This document shows, piece by piece, positions 11,030 through 21,381 of a stretch of DNA of 64,000 nt. The notes under the pieces are model-generated. The model was not told the origin of the DNA. It searched no databases and saw only the letters and a program-made list of their open reading frames with translations. The position numbers and the translations under genes are program-made. The number at the start of each line of letters is the position of its first letter. Position 1 is the stretch's first letter. This DNA comes from Musa acuminata AAA Group (lineage: Eukaryota > Streptophyta > Magnoliopsida > Zingiberales > Musaceae), in the NCBI RefSeq assembly GCF_036884655.1, contig NC_088355.1, forward strand, positions 23,281,501 through 23,345,500, read 5' to 3'.

Positions 11030-11330
11030 TTTAGACGTAAATCTGCGTCTAACTGCGTTTAGACGTAAATCTGCGTTTAGACGTAAAACTGCGTTTAGAC
11101 GTAAAACTACGTTTAGACGTAAATCTGCGTTTAGACGTAAAACTACGTTTAGACGTAAAACTGCGTTTAGACGTAAATCTACGTTTAGACGTAAATCTGC
11201 ATTTAGACGTAAATCTGAGTTTAGACGCAAAACTGCGCTTAGACGCAAAACTGCGCTTAGACGTAATCTGCGCTTAGACGCAAAACTGCGCTTAGACGCA
11301 ATCTGCGCTTAGACGCAAACTGCACTTAGA
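11030..11330 (+). repeat. Array of 18-bp units (GCGTTTAGACGTAAATCT type) near the LTR end
   Basis: About sixteen tandem units of 18 bp, drifting from GTTTAGACGTAAA to CTTAGACGCAAAA, occupy the U5-side part of the LTR. Because 18 is a multiple of three, all frames stay open locally and give artefactual ORFs on both strands. The same array lies in every LTR of this family here, with differing unit counts. Confidence 0.88.
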
Positions 11331-11459
11331 TACAAACTGAGAATTTGTTTTTGCATCATAATAGTTTTTGAACAAACGCAGCTTTTGGTTTTTAATCGTT
11401 ATAAGATTTCCGCTGCACTAATTCACCCCCCCCCTCTTAGTGCTCTCGATCCTAACAAT

Positions 11460-11471
11460 TGGTATCAGAGC
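11460..11471 (+). promoter_or_regulatory. Primer binding site (initiator Met tRNA)
   Basis: TGGTATCAGAGC begins 2 bases after the LTR ends at 11457. It is the standard site in copia elements for priming by initiator Met tRNA. Confidence 0.9.
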
Positions 11472-11507
11472 AAGGTTAACTCTCTAAAGGATTAAAACCC
11501 AAGAGAG

Positions 11508-13091
11508 ATGGCATACGCCGGAAACCAAGAGGGGCATTCAATTACACGTCCACCCATGTTCAGTGGAACGGACTACACTTACTGGAAGACCCGAATGAGG
11601 ATCTTTCTTATTTCAATGGATTTTGAACTGTGGAACCTTGTTGAAAATGGATTTTCAAAATCTTCTCTTCCAATGATCGATTGGAACGATTTGGAGAAGA
11701 AAGCTTTCGCTCTTAATGCAAAGGCTATGAATGCCTTATTTTGCGCACTTGATAAAAACGAGTTTAATCGTGTTTCAACTTGCGAAACTGCTTTTGATAT
11801 TTGGCACACACTTGAAGTGACCCACGAGGGCACAAGTAGAGTGAAAGAGTCAAAAATCAATCTGTTGCTGCATTCTTTTGAACTTTTCCGAATGAAACCG
11901 AGTGAAACCATTGGCGACATGTTTACCCGTTTCACGGATGTCGTCAACGGTCTAAAAGGACTCGGAAAGAGCTTTTCGGATTTTGAGCTTGTTAATAAGA
12001 TACTAAGATCCCTTCCTAAGAGTTGGGATCCTAAAGTCACCGCCATTCAAGAGGCAAAAGATCTGCAAAATTTCCCTCTTGAAGAACTAATCGGGTCATT
12101 ATTGACCTACGAAATGACCTGCAAAGCTCATGAAGAGCAAGAAGACATCCTTCCAAAGAACAGGAAGGATATGGCACTTAAAACTTCTGAATGCCACTTG
12201 AGAGAAAACTCAAGTGATGAGGATTGTGACGATGACTTGGCACTTTTGACAAGAAAGTTTAAGAAATTCTTCAAAAGAAACAAGTTTAAAAACGATATGA
12301 AAAATAAACTTGAATCAAAGAAGGACCAAGTGATCTGCTACGAGTGTAAAAAGCCGGGACACTACAAAAGTGATTGTCCCCAAGTCAAGAAAAGAACAAC
12401 AAAGAAGAAGGCGCTCCAAGCAACATGGGATGATTCGAGCGCATCTGAGGAAGAGGAGTCCAACACCGAGCAAGTTGCTCATTACGCCTTTATGGCCATC
12501 GAAGAGGAGGTAACGGATTTATTAGATGCTGATTTATCTTTCGATGAATTACTAAATGCCTTCCATGATTTATTTGATGAATGCAAAGTTATAAATAGAA
12601 AATACAAGTTGCTAAAAAAGGTACATGATAATCTTACTTGTGAGTTTGATAAATTAAAAATCGAACATCATGATAGTTTAAAGTCATGTATCAAATGTCA
12701 TGAGTTAGAAACTATACAAAAAGAGAACTTGCTACTTAAGGACACCTTGAAGAAATTCGAGGTTGGTAGCAAGTCATTAAACATGATCCTTACAAACAAG
12801 GGTCATGCTCCCAAAAGAAGTGGGATTGGATTTGTGAGGAGTCCTCACCAAAATCCAACTACCTTTGTAAAAGGCCCCATCTTACACGTTCAACACCAAA
12901 CCAAGTGCAACTTTTGTTGCAAATCTGGACACAAGACACATTGTTGTCCATTCAAGAAAATAAGTCCAAACAAATTAATTTGGGTTCCTAAAGGAACCAT
13001 GATAAACTCTATGCAACATGATAGAAAATGTAGATCTATTTATGAGGCACCCAAAAGCAAATGGGTACCTAAACGTCATCCTTTCTTGTAG
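11508..13091 (+). CDS. gag: SIRE-type gag (capsid-nucleocapsid), 527 aa
   Basis: Gag forms the virus-like particle and packages the element RNA. The start MAYAGNQEGHS is the first ATG after the primer site. An N-terminal FSGTDYTYWKTRMRIFL block and the following helical UBN2-type region (about residues 15-210) are typical of copia gag. A CCHC zinc knuckle (CYECKKPGHYKSDC, 277-290) is followed by an acidic Ser/Glu stretch, a lysine-rich, probably coiled-coil segment (about 365-430), and a second CCHC (CNFCCKSGHKTHCC, 467-480). It stops at TAG 13089-13091, but the same frame continues into protease. Almost the same protein is encoded by the minus-strand copies at 26953-28524 and 43040-44623, which also stop at this codon. 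Confidence 0.92.
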   Translation: MAYAGNQEGHSITRPPMFSGTDYTYWKTRMRIFLISMDFELWNLVENGFSKSSLPMIDWNDLEKKAFALNAKAMNALFCALDKNEFNRVSTCETAFDIWHTLEVTHEGTSRVKESKINLLLHSFELFRMKPSETIGDMFTRFTDVVNGLKGLGKSFSDFELVNKILRSLPKSWDPKVTAIQEAKDLQNFPLEELIGSLLTYEMTCKAHEEQEDILPKNRKDMALKTSECHLRENSSDEDCDDDLALLTRKFKKFFKRNKFKNDMKNKLESKKDQVICYECKKPGHYKSDCPQVKKRTTKKKALQATWDDSSASEEEESNTEQVAHYAFMAIEEEVTDLLDADLSFDELLNAFHDLFDECKVINRKYKLLKKVHDNLTCEFDKLKIEHHDSLKSCIKCHELETIQKENLLLKDTLKKFEVGSKSLNMILTNKGHAPKRSGIGFVRSPHQNPTTFVKGPILHVQHQTKCNFCCKSGHKTHCCPFKKISPNKLIWVPKGTMINSMQHDRKCRSIYEAPKSKWVPKRHPFL

Positions 13092-13430
13092 AAAACTAAA
13101 CAATCGCAAGCTAGGAGCAAGAAATGGTACCTTGATAGTGGATGCTCAAGGCACATGACCGGAGATCCATCTCAATTCTCTAAGCTCTCTAGCATAGACG
13201 AAGGATATGTCACCTTCGAAGACAACAACAAGGGTAAAATCATTGGCAAAGGAACCATAGGTAACAAATCCAACCTCTCTATTGAAGATGTTTTACTAGT
13301 TGATGGTTTAAAACATAACCTCTTGAGCATTAGTCAATTATGTGATAAAGGATATATTATAAGATTTGAATCTAATGCCTGCATCATTGAAAAACCACAC
13401 AAAAATGTATCTATGATTGCATTAAAATAA
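13092..13430 (+). pseudogene. Protease segment of the SIRE-like pol
   Basis: In frame with gag. The aspartic protease signature WYLDSGCSRHMTG starts at about 13125, with active-site Asp at 13134, and is followed by IIGKGTIGN, VLLVDGLKHNLLSISQL and CIIEKPHKN. The segment lies between TAG at 13089 and TAA at 13428. Both stops fit a C-to-T change in a glutamine codon, the second where relatives have Gln before NNVYTIDI. Without readthrough no protease or pol would be made. Confidence 0.85.
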
Positions 13431-15845
13431 AACAACGTATACACTATTGACATCAATGACTTATGTGATGAAATGTGCTTTGCCGTTATGAATGAGGATG
13501 CTTGGCTATGGCATAGAAGATTAGGTCACGCTAGCATGAAACTAATCAATCAAGTATCATCTAGAGAACTTGTAAGAGGAATTCCTCATATCAAGTTCAT
13601 CAAAGATAATGTATGTGATGCTTGCCAATTAGGTAAGCAAATTAGGGGTAGCTTCAAAGCTAAGAATCAAATAAGCACCTCTAGGCCCTTACAATTGATC
13701 CATATGGACTTGTTCGGACCAATCTCTACATCGAGTCTAGGAGGTAGCAAATACGCCTTTGTCATTATTGATGACTACAGCAGATATACATGGACCTACT
13801 TCTTAAAACAAAAAAATGAATGCTTTAGACATTTTACCAAGTTTTGTAAACTTGTTCAAAATGAGAAGGAATCTATTATTTCGTCAATTAGAAGTGATCA
13901 CGGTGGAGAATTTCAAAACCATGACTTCCAAGAATTCTGTGAACTCAACGGATACAACCATAACTTCTCTACTCCAAGAAATCCTCAACAAAATGGGGTA
14001 GTAGAAAGAAAAAATCGAAATTTACAAGAAATGGCAAGAACCATGTTGAATGAACATAGCCTACCCAAATATTTTTGGGCCGAAGCTGTAAACACTGCAT
14101 GTTATATTTTAAATAGAGTCCTAGTAAGACCCTTACTCACCAAAACTCCTTATGAGTTATGGAATAACAAAAAACCCAATGTCTCATATTTTAAAGTCTT
14201 TGGGTGTAAATGTTTTGTCTTGAATGAAAAGGATAACTTAGGAAAATTCGATGCTAAATCTGATGAAGGAATCTTTCTTGGTTATTCTTCAGTTTCTAAA
14301 GCTTTTCGCATCTTCAATAAAAGAACCTTAATTATTGAAGAATCCATCCATGTTGTTTTCAATGAGATTTCAGAAATTAAGAAAAATGATCTTGATGATG
14401 ATATTAATTTTGATTCCTTGAATTTAAACGAAACCCCGTCTCCAACTAGCAACTTGGTTGCATCCACTTCCAAAACATCCTTACCCAAGGATTGGAAGTA
14501 TATAGATGCTCATCCTAAGGAGCTAATCCTAGGAGACACCTCAAAGGGGGTTCAAACACGATCTTCTTTTAAAAACTTTTGTGCCAACGCCGCTTTTCTC
14601 TCCCAAATTGAACCCAAATGTGTTGATGAAGCCATGAAAGATGATTCGTGGATTATCGCAATGCAAGATGAGTTAAATCAATTTGAGAGAAATGAGGTGT
14701 GGACGCTTGTTCCTAGGCCAAATGACCATTTAGTAATTGGTACTAAATGGGTCTTTAGAAACAAGCAAGATGAAAATGGTATCGTGGTTAGAAACAAGGC
14801 TAGATTAGTGGCCAAAGGTTTCAACCAAGAAGAAGGTATCGATTACGAAGAAACCTTCGCACCTGTGGCTCGATTGGAAGCCATAAGGATGCTCCTTGCC
14901 TACGCTAGTTGCAATAATTTTAAGTTATTTCAAATGGATGTTAAAAGCGCTTTTCTAAATGGTTTCATTTCCGAAGAAGTTTATGTTGAACAACCTCCTG
15001 GATTTGAAAATAATGGCTACCCTAATCATGTGTTTAGATTAACTAAAGCTCTCTATGGTTTAAAACAAGCCCCAAGGGCTTGGTATGAGAGACTTAGCTC
15101 TTTTCTGATTGAAAATAATTTCATAAAAGGCAAGGTTGATACCACATTGTTTATCAAAAATTTTGAAAATGATTTTCTCATTATTCAGATTTATGTTGAT
15201 GATATTATCTTTGGTTCTACAAATGAGTCTCTTTGTGAATCCTTTGCAAAAACTATGAGTCATGAATTCGAAATGAGTCTAATGGGAGAGTTAACATTCT
15301 TTTTAGGCCTACAAATCAAACAACTAAGCAATGGCATCTTTATTAGTCAAACCAAATATGCTGTGAGTCTGCTAAAGAAGTTCAAAATGAATAATTCAAA
15401 AGCCATTGACACTCCTATGAGCACCTCCACTAAGTTAGAGATTGATGAGAATGGAGAAAGCTTCGATCAAAAAACCTATAGGGGTATGATAGAAAGTTTA
15501 CTTTACCTCACTGCCACCAGACCAGACATCATGTTCAGTGTAGGACTTTGTGCTAGATTTCAATCAGACCCTAAGATATCTCATCTCAAAGCAGTCAAAA
15601 GAATACTCAGATATCTTAATGGAACTACCAATCTAGGATTATGGTACCCAAAATCAGAAAACTTTGAATTAACAGCTTATGCTGATGCGGACTTCGCTGG
15701 CTGTAGACTAGACAGAAAAAGCACATCAGGATCATGTCAATTTTTAGGACATGCCCTTGTATCCTGGTCATCTAAGAAACAAAACTCGGTTGCCCTATCA
15801 ACAACCGAAGCTGAATACATTGCAGCAAGTGCATGCTATGCATAA
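13431..15845 (+). CDS. pol: SIRE-type integrase, reverse transcriptase and most of RNase H
   Basis: The frame is open over 800 codons. The integrase zinc domain (WHRRLGH...CDACQLGKQ) is followed by the DDE core ([40 protein letters not shown]) and the [16 protein letters not shown] region. RT has [45 protein letters not shown] and the catalytic [10 protein letters not shown]. RNase H has [18 protein letters not shown] and [12 protein letters not shown]. It is cut by TAA at 15843-15845, again in a likely Gln codon (CYA*VVWMK). Everything else looks intact. It acts in the particle and the nucleus to copy and insert the element. Confidence 0.92.
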   Translation, partial: NNVYTIDINDLCDEMCFAVMNEDAWLWHRRLGHASMKLINQVSSRELVRGIPHIKFIKDNVCDACQLGKQIRGSFKAKNQISTSRPLQLIHMDLFGPISTSSLGGSKYAFVIIDDYSRYTWTYFLKQKNECFRHFTKFCKLVQNEKESIISSIRSDHGGEFQNHDFQEFCELNGYNHNFSTPRNPQQNGVVERKNRNLQEMARTMLNEHSLPKYFWAEAVNTACYILNRVLVRPLLTKTPYELWNNKKPNVSYFKVFGCKCFVLNEKDNLGKFDAKSDEGIFLGYSSVSKAFRIFNKRTLIIEESIHVVFNEISEIKKNDLDDDINFDSLNLNETPSPTSNLVASTSKTSLPKDWKYIDAHPKELILGDTSKGVQTRSSFKNFCANAAFLSQIEPKCVDEAMKDDSWIIAMQDELNQFERNEVWTLVPRPNDHLVIGTKWVFRNKQDENGIVVRNKARLVAKGFNQEEGIDYEETFAPVARLEAIRMLLAYASCNNFKLFQMDVKSAFLNGFISEEVYVEQPPGFENNGYPNHVFRLTKALYGLKQAPRAWYERLSSFLIENNFIKGKVDTTLFIKNFENDFLIIQIYVDDIIFGSTNESLCESFAKTMSHEFEMSLMGELTFFLGLQIKQLSNGIFISQTKYAVSLLKKFKMNNSKAIDTPMSTSTKLEIDENGESFDQKTYRGMIESLLYLTATRPDIMFSVGLCARFQSDPKISHLKAVKRILRYLNGTTNLGLWYPKSENFELTAYADADFAGCRLDRKSTSGSCQFLGHALVSWSSKKQNSVALSTTEAEYIAASACYA

Positions 15846-16151
15846 GTTGTATGGATGAAAAACACTTTAGAAGATTACAAAGTGAATCTTAAAGATATTC
15901 CCATTAAATGTGATAACACGAGTGCAATATGCTTAACTAAAAATCCTATACAACACTCAAGAACAAAACACATTGATATTAGACATCACTTTATACGAGA
16001 TCATGTCTCTAATCATGATGTAACCATAGAGTTTATTGATACCAAACATCAACTGGCTGATATCTTCACAAAACCCCTATGTGAAGAACAATTTGATTAC
16101 ATAAGAAGAGAATTAGGAATGTTGAATTGTCCGAATACTTTAACTAGTTAA
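15846..16151 (+). pseudogene. C-terminal end of SIRE-type RNase H
   Basis: It continues the pol frame after TAA 15843. It reads VVWMKNTLEDYKVNL, CDNTSAICLTKNP, KHIDIRHHFIRDHV and KPLCEEQFDYIRRELGMLN, ending at TAG/TAA near 16149. The last 65 codons are the part retained, on the minus strand, by the pol-less elements at 24431-24630 and 40518-40717. Confidence 0.88.
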
Positions 16152-16926
16152 AATTATTTTTCGGATGTTATTACTATTACATGCCTTGACAACGCTTGAT
16201 CAAATAACATGTTGCAAATTATGTGACAAATATTTTTAACCAAATGCATGTAAGAAGTTCATTTTTCGGGTTGTATGCTAAAAATGGGATGTTCCCGTAC
16301 ACTCTTATGAAAACTCTTTGGAAAATGACTTTCCTCCGTCAAGCAAAAACAATAAAGAGATATATGTGTCATGACTTCCTTTATATACTTGATAATGCTA
16401 TCATGCTTTTTGTTGATGACAAAGGGGGAGAAAAATATGAATTGATAAACACTATGTCATAGCTGAACTGCCATAATCATATCTATGTCATAGTTGCAAA
16501 TACTTGAGTGATGCTATAAACAATGTTATGCCATCCTTGCATCACCAAGAGATATGTGAACATGTACTATAGTTTGCATCATATCTTGATTTGAAGAAAA
16601 TGCAAACTTACTAGAAAATCTTAAATGTGAGCATCATGTAAAAAGTCCTTCGTAGCTTTATATGATTACATGATGATTGGTTACAAACACTATCATACAA
16701 ACTTGATGATGTATGTCATGCCTTGACATAATTCTTGAAGAGATACATCATGATAGGCATCATGATGGGAGCATTGATAAGTTTAACTGATCTAACTTAT
16801 CAATACGTCACTTGAATTCTTAGGTCTTGAATTCAAGGTTGACTTATCTCAACTATGGCATATAGATAGGGGGAGTTAAGGACAACTCCTTTATCAATTG
16901 ATTGTCATCATCAAAAAGGGGGAGAT
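16152..16926 (+). other. 3' non-coding region with two polypurine tracts
   Basis: No gene. Short ORFs such as 16223-16462 have no recognisable features. A first tract GATGACAAAGGGGGAGAAAAA lies at about 16415-16435. A second, ATCATCAAAAAGGGGGAGAT at 16907-16926, touches the 3' LTR and is the true plus-strand primer. The intervening sequence is rich in CATGATG-like words. The same arrangement appears reversed in the elements at 23645, 39732, 53360 and 56630. Confidence 0.75.
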
Positions 16927-19300
16927 TGTTGAATCTCGGATTTTGATGATGAAGTCAATTGTCATTTGTTATCTAATCTATGTGTTGAGATAAGTGTGTA
17001 GGATTAACTACGATGAGAGTAAGACAAGCAGCAGGAGTTGCGCCGGAGTCAAGATCATGATCACGTTGGGAGTTCGAGAGTTCGACGGAAGTTCGGACGG
17101 TCGTCGGAGGTTCAGAGAGAACAGATCCGAGAAGTCCAGAAGCTTGCCAAGCGAAGCTCGTCGGAACTCGCCAAGTGGATCATCGCAAAGTCCAGGAGTA
17201 TGCCGGATGTCCGCAGAAGGATCACCGAGGGTTATCGGTTGATCGACGGAAGTTGGCCGGAAACTCGCCGGAAGAAGCGATTGACGCATCGGAGCAAAGC
17301 TGCAGAAGTTGTCTTAGAGTTAATCGTAGTTAGCATGATGATTAAGCATGAAAATGGGAGGTGACCCCATTAGCTTAATCTTGGGGCAATTGGGCCCCTG
17401 AAAAGATTCAAAGTGGGTCGAATGGAGTGAACCATTCGGACCCTGATTGCACCAGGAGGTGCAACCGCCCCAGCCAGGAGGTGCAACCGCCTGGGCTGTG
17501 GGGTTGAGAGGTGCAACCGCCCCAGCCAGGAGGTGCAACCGCCTGGGCTGTGGGGTTGAGAGGTGCAACCGCCCCAGCCAGGAGGTGCAACCGCCTGGGC
17601 TGAGGGGTTGAGAGGTGCAACCGCCCCAGCCAGGAGGTGCAACCGCCTGGGCTGCGAGGCTGGGAGGTGCAACCGCCCCAGCCAAGAGGTTGCACCGCCA
17701 GAGCTCAAGTTCCGAGCTCTGCCAGGCGATGCAACCACCAAGCTCAGTCTTCGAGCTCTGGTAGATTGGTGCATCAGCCTGAGCTCAGTCTCGAGCTCTG
17801 CCAAGGTGATGCATTCACCAAGCTCAGTCTTCGAGCTTTGGCAGAGAGGTGGATCAGCCTGAGCTCAGCTTGGAGCTCTGCCAGGTGATGCAACCACCGA
17901 GCTCAGTTTCGAGCTCTGCCAGGTGATGCATTCACCAAGCTCAGTCTTCGAGCTCTGCCAGGTGATGCAACCATCGAGCTCAGTCTTCGAGCTCTGGCAG
18001 AGAGAAGCAATCGGCAGAGCTCAGTCTTCGAGCTCTGCCAGGCGGTGCCACCTCTCCAGTCGAGAGGTGCAACCGCCTGATCCCAGAATTCTGGGATTTG
18101 ATCGATTTGATCGTTTTGAGCTCGAATTTTGAATTGGTTTGGGGCCTATAAATACCCCACCCATTCAGCACTGAAAAGATACAGACCTATACCGAAATTA
18201 TGATCTTTTCTGTGATTCTAAAGAGCTCAAAAGTGTTGTAAAGCCTTTAAGTCTCCTCCTTCTGTTCTTCAAGTTTTCAATTGTAAAGTGAGGAGAGAAA
18301 GGTCTGTAAAGGTTGTCTCCTAAGCCTGCCAAAAGGAGAGAAATTGTAAGAGGGAAGTTTGGCCTTCGCCCATTGAAGGAAGGCACCTAGTTGACGTCGG
18401 CAACCTCATCGGTGGAGGAAGCCAAAAGTGGAGTAGGTCAAGGCTGACCGAACCACTCTAAATCTCTGGTTTGCGTTTATTTTCGAGCACTTTATCATTA
18501 CTGCAAACCTCCCTCATCACTACTGCTCTCTGTGCTTTCACGAACAAGATCTAAGTGCTGTTCTTCCAAATCTGCATTCAGACGTAAACTCGTATTTTCA
18601 TACATTACAGTTTACGTTTACGTTTGATTCTGCAGAACTGTTTTCCGTGCTTTTACGAACGAGCTTCCTTGCAGTTTACGCTTACATTTTAATCCTATTA
18701 ATAACTGCAATCTGTCCTCTACGATTTTACGAACGAGTTTCAACATTTAGACGTAAAACTGCATTCAGACGTAAATCGGCTTTCTTCGCTCAATCATCAG
18801 ATTTCTGTTCACGTTTACGTCTTAGTTTCAACTGCATACTGCCTTCTGCGAGTATACAAACGAGTTTCAAAGTTTAGATGTAAATCTGCGTCTAACTGCG
18901 TTTAGACGTAAATCTGCGTTTAGACGTAAAACTGTGTTTAGACGTAAAACTACGTTTAGACGTAAATCTGCGTTTAGACGTAAAACTACGTTTAGACATA
19001 AAACTGCGTTTAGACGTAAATCTGCGTTTAGACGTAAATCTGCATTTAGACGTAAATCTGAGTTTAGACGCAAAACTGCGCTTAGACGCAAAACTGCGCT
19101 TAGACGTAATCTGCGCTTAGACGCAAAACTGCGCTTAGACGCAATCTGCGCTTAGACGCAAACTGCACTTAGATACAAACTGAGAATTTGTTTTTGCATC
19201 ATAATAGTTTTTGAACAAACGCAGCTTTTGGTTTTTAATCGTTATAAGATTTCCGCTGCACTAATTCACCCCCCCCCTCTTAGTGCTCTCGATCCTAACA
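16927..19300 (+). mobile_element. 3' LTR of the SIRE-like element
   Basis: 2374 bp, TGTTGAATCTC...GATCCTAACA, followed by the duplication CTTAT. It keeps the canonical TATAAATA at 18147-18154. Compared with the 5' copy I count about 13 substitutions and no indels. Confidence 0.93.
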
Positions 19301-19305
19301 CTTAT

Positions 19306-20844
19306 ATTTCTTCAGAATGATTTAACTTCAGTAAGAAACCTGGCTACTATTCTGAATGATTTTGGTATAGTTTCTGGCCTTCAGTTAAATTATGCAAAAA
19401 GTAAAGTCTACATAAGCCCTTGCATTGAGGACAAAGATGTTATTGCACATACCCTAAGGGTTAGTGAGGGAAATCTGCCAGTTACATATCTTGGTCTCCC
19501 ACTCATATCCATTGGCATTCACAAAATCCACTGTCAGCCTATCCTGCAAAAAATAAAGAATAGAATTTCATCCTGGAAAAATAGGCTTCTTTCAAAAGCA
19601 AGACGACTTGAGCTCATCCGTTCGGTGTTGTACTCTTACTCTATATATTGGTCTAATGCATTTCTTCTGCCTATTGGATTTCTCCAAGATATTGAACGGT
19701 TATTAATAAACTTCTTCTGGAATAGCACAAATGATAAGACAATGCATATGGTAAATTGGGACAGCATCTGCAAACCGAAAGATGAAAGGGGGCTGAACTT
19801 GAGAAATACTAGAGATTGGAATAAAGCATGTTTGGTAAAGCAATTGTGGGACCTTTTGCAAAACAAATGTTCCTTATGGTCACAATGGGTTTCTGCTAGG
19901 TATCTTTCAAAGGAATCGATTTGGGAAATTTCAACAAGAATATACCACTCTGCAGCTTGAAAAGGAATTTTAAAGGCAAGGAATTGGCTAATCAAACACA
20001 TTTCTTACGCAACCTCTACTAGAACTAATACTAATATGTGGTATGATCCTTGGGTGAATGGGAAAAGTATATTTCAATTATATGGTGACAGAATACGAAA
20101 AGACCTTGGGGCTCCCAAAGATTAGAAGGTTTCGAGTTCATTGCTAATGGTACCTGGTGTCTCCCTACTCCTATTTCTCCTGAAATGTTATCACTTTGGC
20201 CGACTATCATAGCTATTCCAATCAGGAACAACCCTTCAGATGTACTTATTTGGCTTCATGACAATAGCAAATTTAGTGCCACATCCGCATAGAATCAAAT
20301 TAGGCAAAGAAATAACAAGTGGCTCCCAAGCAATTGGACATGGGATCGACCAGGATCACAGAGACATTCCTTATGTACATGGCAAGCCCTTCTGAATAAA
20401 CTACCTACAATAGATAATGTGAAAAGAAGAGATATCCATCATGTTAACCGATGCTCCCTTTGCATGCAACAAGAAGAAACTGTTGACCATCTCTATTTTG
20501 CTTGTGAGTATACTAAATGGATATGGAAGGAGATTCTCCAGTGATTCGAACTCAATAGAATGCTGCAACCAAACTTGCATAAAAAATTAGGTGACCTCAT
20601 GCAATGTTTTTCAAGAAAAGGGCCTCTTACATAATTGACAAAGGTTATATTCAGATGCGCTATTTGGTGGATGTGGAAGGAAAGATATAGCAGAATCTTT
20701 GAGTGTCAACACACAAACAATACGCAGCTCTTGACAGAGATTATTAGAAACTCAAGATCATGTATGGAGAATGATCTCAAAATGGAGCACCTTACACAAA
20801 GAGAAAAAGATATTTTTATCAAATTCAATTTTGCTATTAGCTAA
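19306..20844 (+). pseudogene. LINE ORF2, second part: RT thumb, connector and zf-RVT
   Basis: Directly continues the RT broken at 9083. Blocks are NDLTSVRNLATILNDFG, SGLQLNYAKSKVY, YLGLPL, RISSWKNRLLSKARRLELI and FFWN. A zf-RVT domain follows, with WDRPGS, WQALLNKLPT and CSLCMQQEETVDHLYFAC (about 20457-20510), then IWWMWKERYSRIF. Stops at 19958, near 20125 and several other frame breaks between 19960 and 20640 show decay. It ends with TAG/TAA at about 20842. Confidence 0.85.
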
Positions 20845-21070
20845 AGATCTTGGGCATGATGTTAAAAGCTATACCCATAGGAAATCTTGGCATATCTGGA
20901 CTTTAAATTTTATTTGTTGACCATAGTTAAGAGTTATAGTCTATAGCATATGTAGTCATAACTACCGCATGAGTACTCTACGAGTTACCTAGCTTCGTTT
21001 ATAACTTATATAGACAAAGCTATTTGTAGAAACTTTACACAAAATCAATTTACTTTTACTTATAAAAAAA
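20845..21070 (+). other. LINE 3' untranslated region and A-rich tail
   Basis: 226 bases after the ORF2 stop without coding content, ending TACTTATAAAAAAA and followed at once by the 18-bp target duplication. The tail is short, as often seen in old copies. Confidence 0.75.
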
Positions 21071-21088
21071 ATAAAGAAGCGAGTTCTT

Positions 21089-21381
21089 CATCCAATGATC
21101 TTTTAGTTCAAGCAATGCAGCAACAATTTGAACATATGTTCAAAGTGATGAGAGATGTAAGAGATCATCTAGAAAGGCATGATATTGCAATTAATAGATT
21201 GCAAGGTGAACCACGATGTGGGAGACAACCAACCTTTGTCAATGATGAATATGATGACCAAGTTACTCTAATTGGTCAAGATATTAATCCTAGGAGACAA
21301 ACTAGGAGAGGACGTTTTGATGGTGTGGACATAAACATAGGCAGCATCAAAATGAAAATTCCTTCTTTTCAAGGGAAGAAT
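21089..21381 (+). pseudogene. Ty3/gypsy gag, N-terminal part
   Basis: It resumes the gag frame from 7427-7474. It reads SSNDLLVQAMQQQFEHMFKV, DVRDHLERHDIAINRLQGE and IKMKIPSFQGKN, where the SIRE-family array is inserted. IPSFQGKN followed by DTYLEWE across the insertion is a familiar plant gypsy gag block. Capsid protein of the host element; broken by two insertions. Confidence 0.82.

Larger units (their letters stand above)
9084..11457 (+). mobile_element. 5' LTR of the SIRE-like element
   Basis: It runs from TGTTGAATCTCGG to CGATCCTAACA, so TGTT...AACA ends. Its parts in order are a unique 440-bp start, GC-rich U3 repeats (about 9606-10240), a core promoter at about 10304, a 0.7-kb transcribed region, and an array of 18-bp units (11030-11330) before the end. 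It is 2374 bp, equal to the 3' copy. The small ORFs inside it recur in every copy of the LTR, also through the repeats, and are not taken as genes. Confidence 0.93.
9084..19300 (+). mobile_element. Full-length SIRE/Maximus-type Ty1/copia element
   Basis: The element is 10,217 bp with two LTRs of exactly 2374 bp, a Met-tRNA primer site, gag, protease, integrase, RT and RNase H in one frame, and a polypurine tract. By eye the LTRs differ at about 13 positions (near 0.5%), almost all transitions, so the insertion is recent. Long LTRs, two zinc knuckles in gag and the RNase H end KPLCEEQFDYIRRELGML fit the SIRE/Maximus lineage. No env-like frame follows pol. Three stop codons break the polyprotein. 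Confidence 0.93.
9079..19305. repeat. 5-bp target site duplication CTTAT of the SIRE-like element
   Basis: CTTAT at 9079-9083 and CTTAT at 19301-19305 flank the element. Dropping one copy joins the LINE catalytic motif to the next RT block in frame. Confidence 0.93.
7475..21070 (+). mobile_element. 5'-truncated L1-type LINE, split by a SIRE-like insertion
   Basis: The element begins near the end of the endonuclease domain and continues through RT, a connector and a zf-RVT domain to a short A-rich tail (TATAAAAAAA at 21061-21070), with an 18-bp target duplication. The first part is 7475-9083 and the second 19306-21070, separated by the 10.2-kb element at 9084-19300 and one copy of its 5-bp duplication. 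5' truncation is normal for LINE integration by target-primed reverse transcription. Confidence 0.85.
7457..21088. repeat. 18-bp target site duplication flanking the LINE
   Basis: ATAAAGAAGCGAGTTCTT occurs at 7457-7474 and again at 21071-21088, immediately after the A-rich tail. Removing one copy and the intervening DNA restores a continuous gypsy gag frame. Confidence 0.88.

Noticed and set aside
11024..11248. 18-bp periodic array as a CRISPR or protein repeat
   Set aside because: Units are directly tandem without spacers and lie inside a plant LTR. The RLNADLRLN readings come from an 18-bp period.
16223..16462. Possible env-like third gene after SIRE pol
   Set aside because: Only 79 codons, no signal peptide plus transmembrane layout, overlapping a polypurine tract; not conserved as an open frame in the reversed copies.
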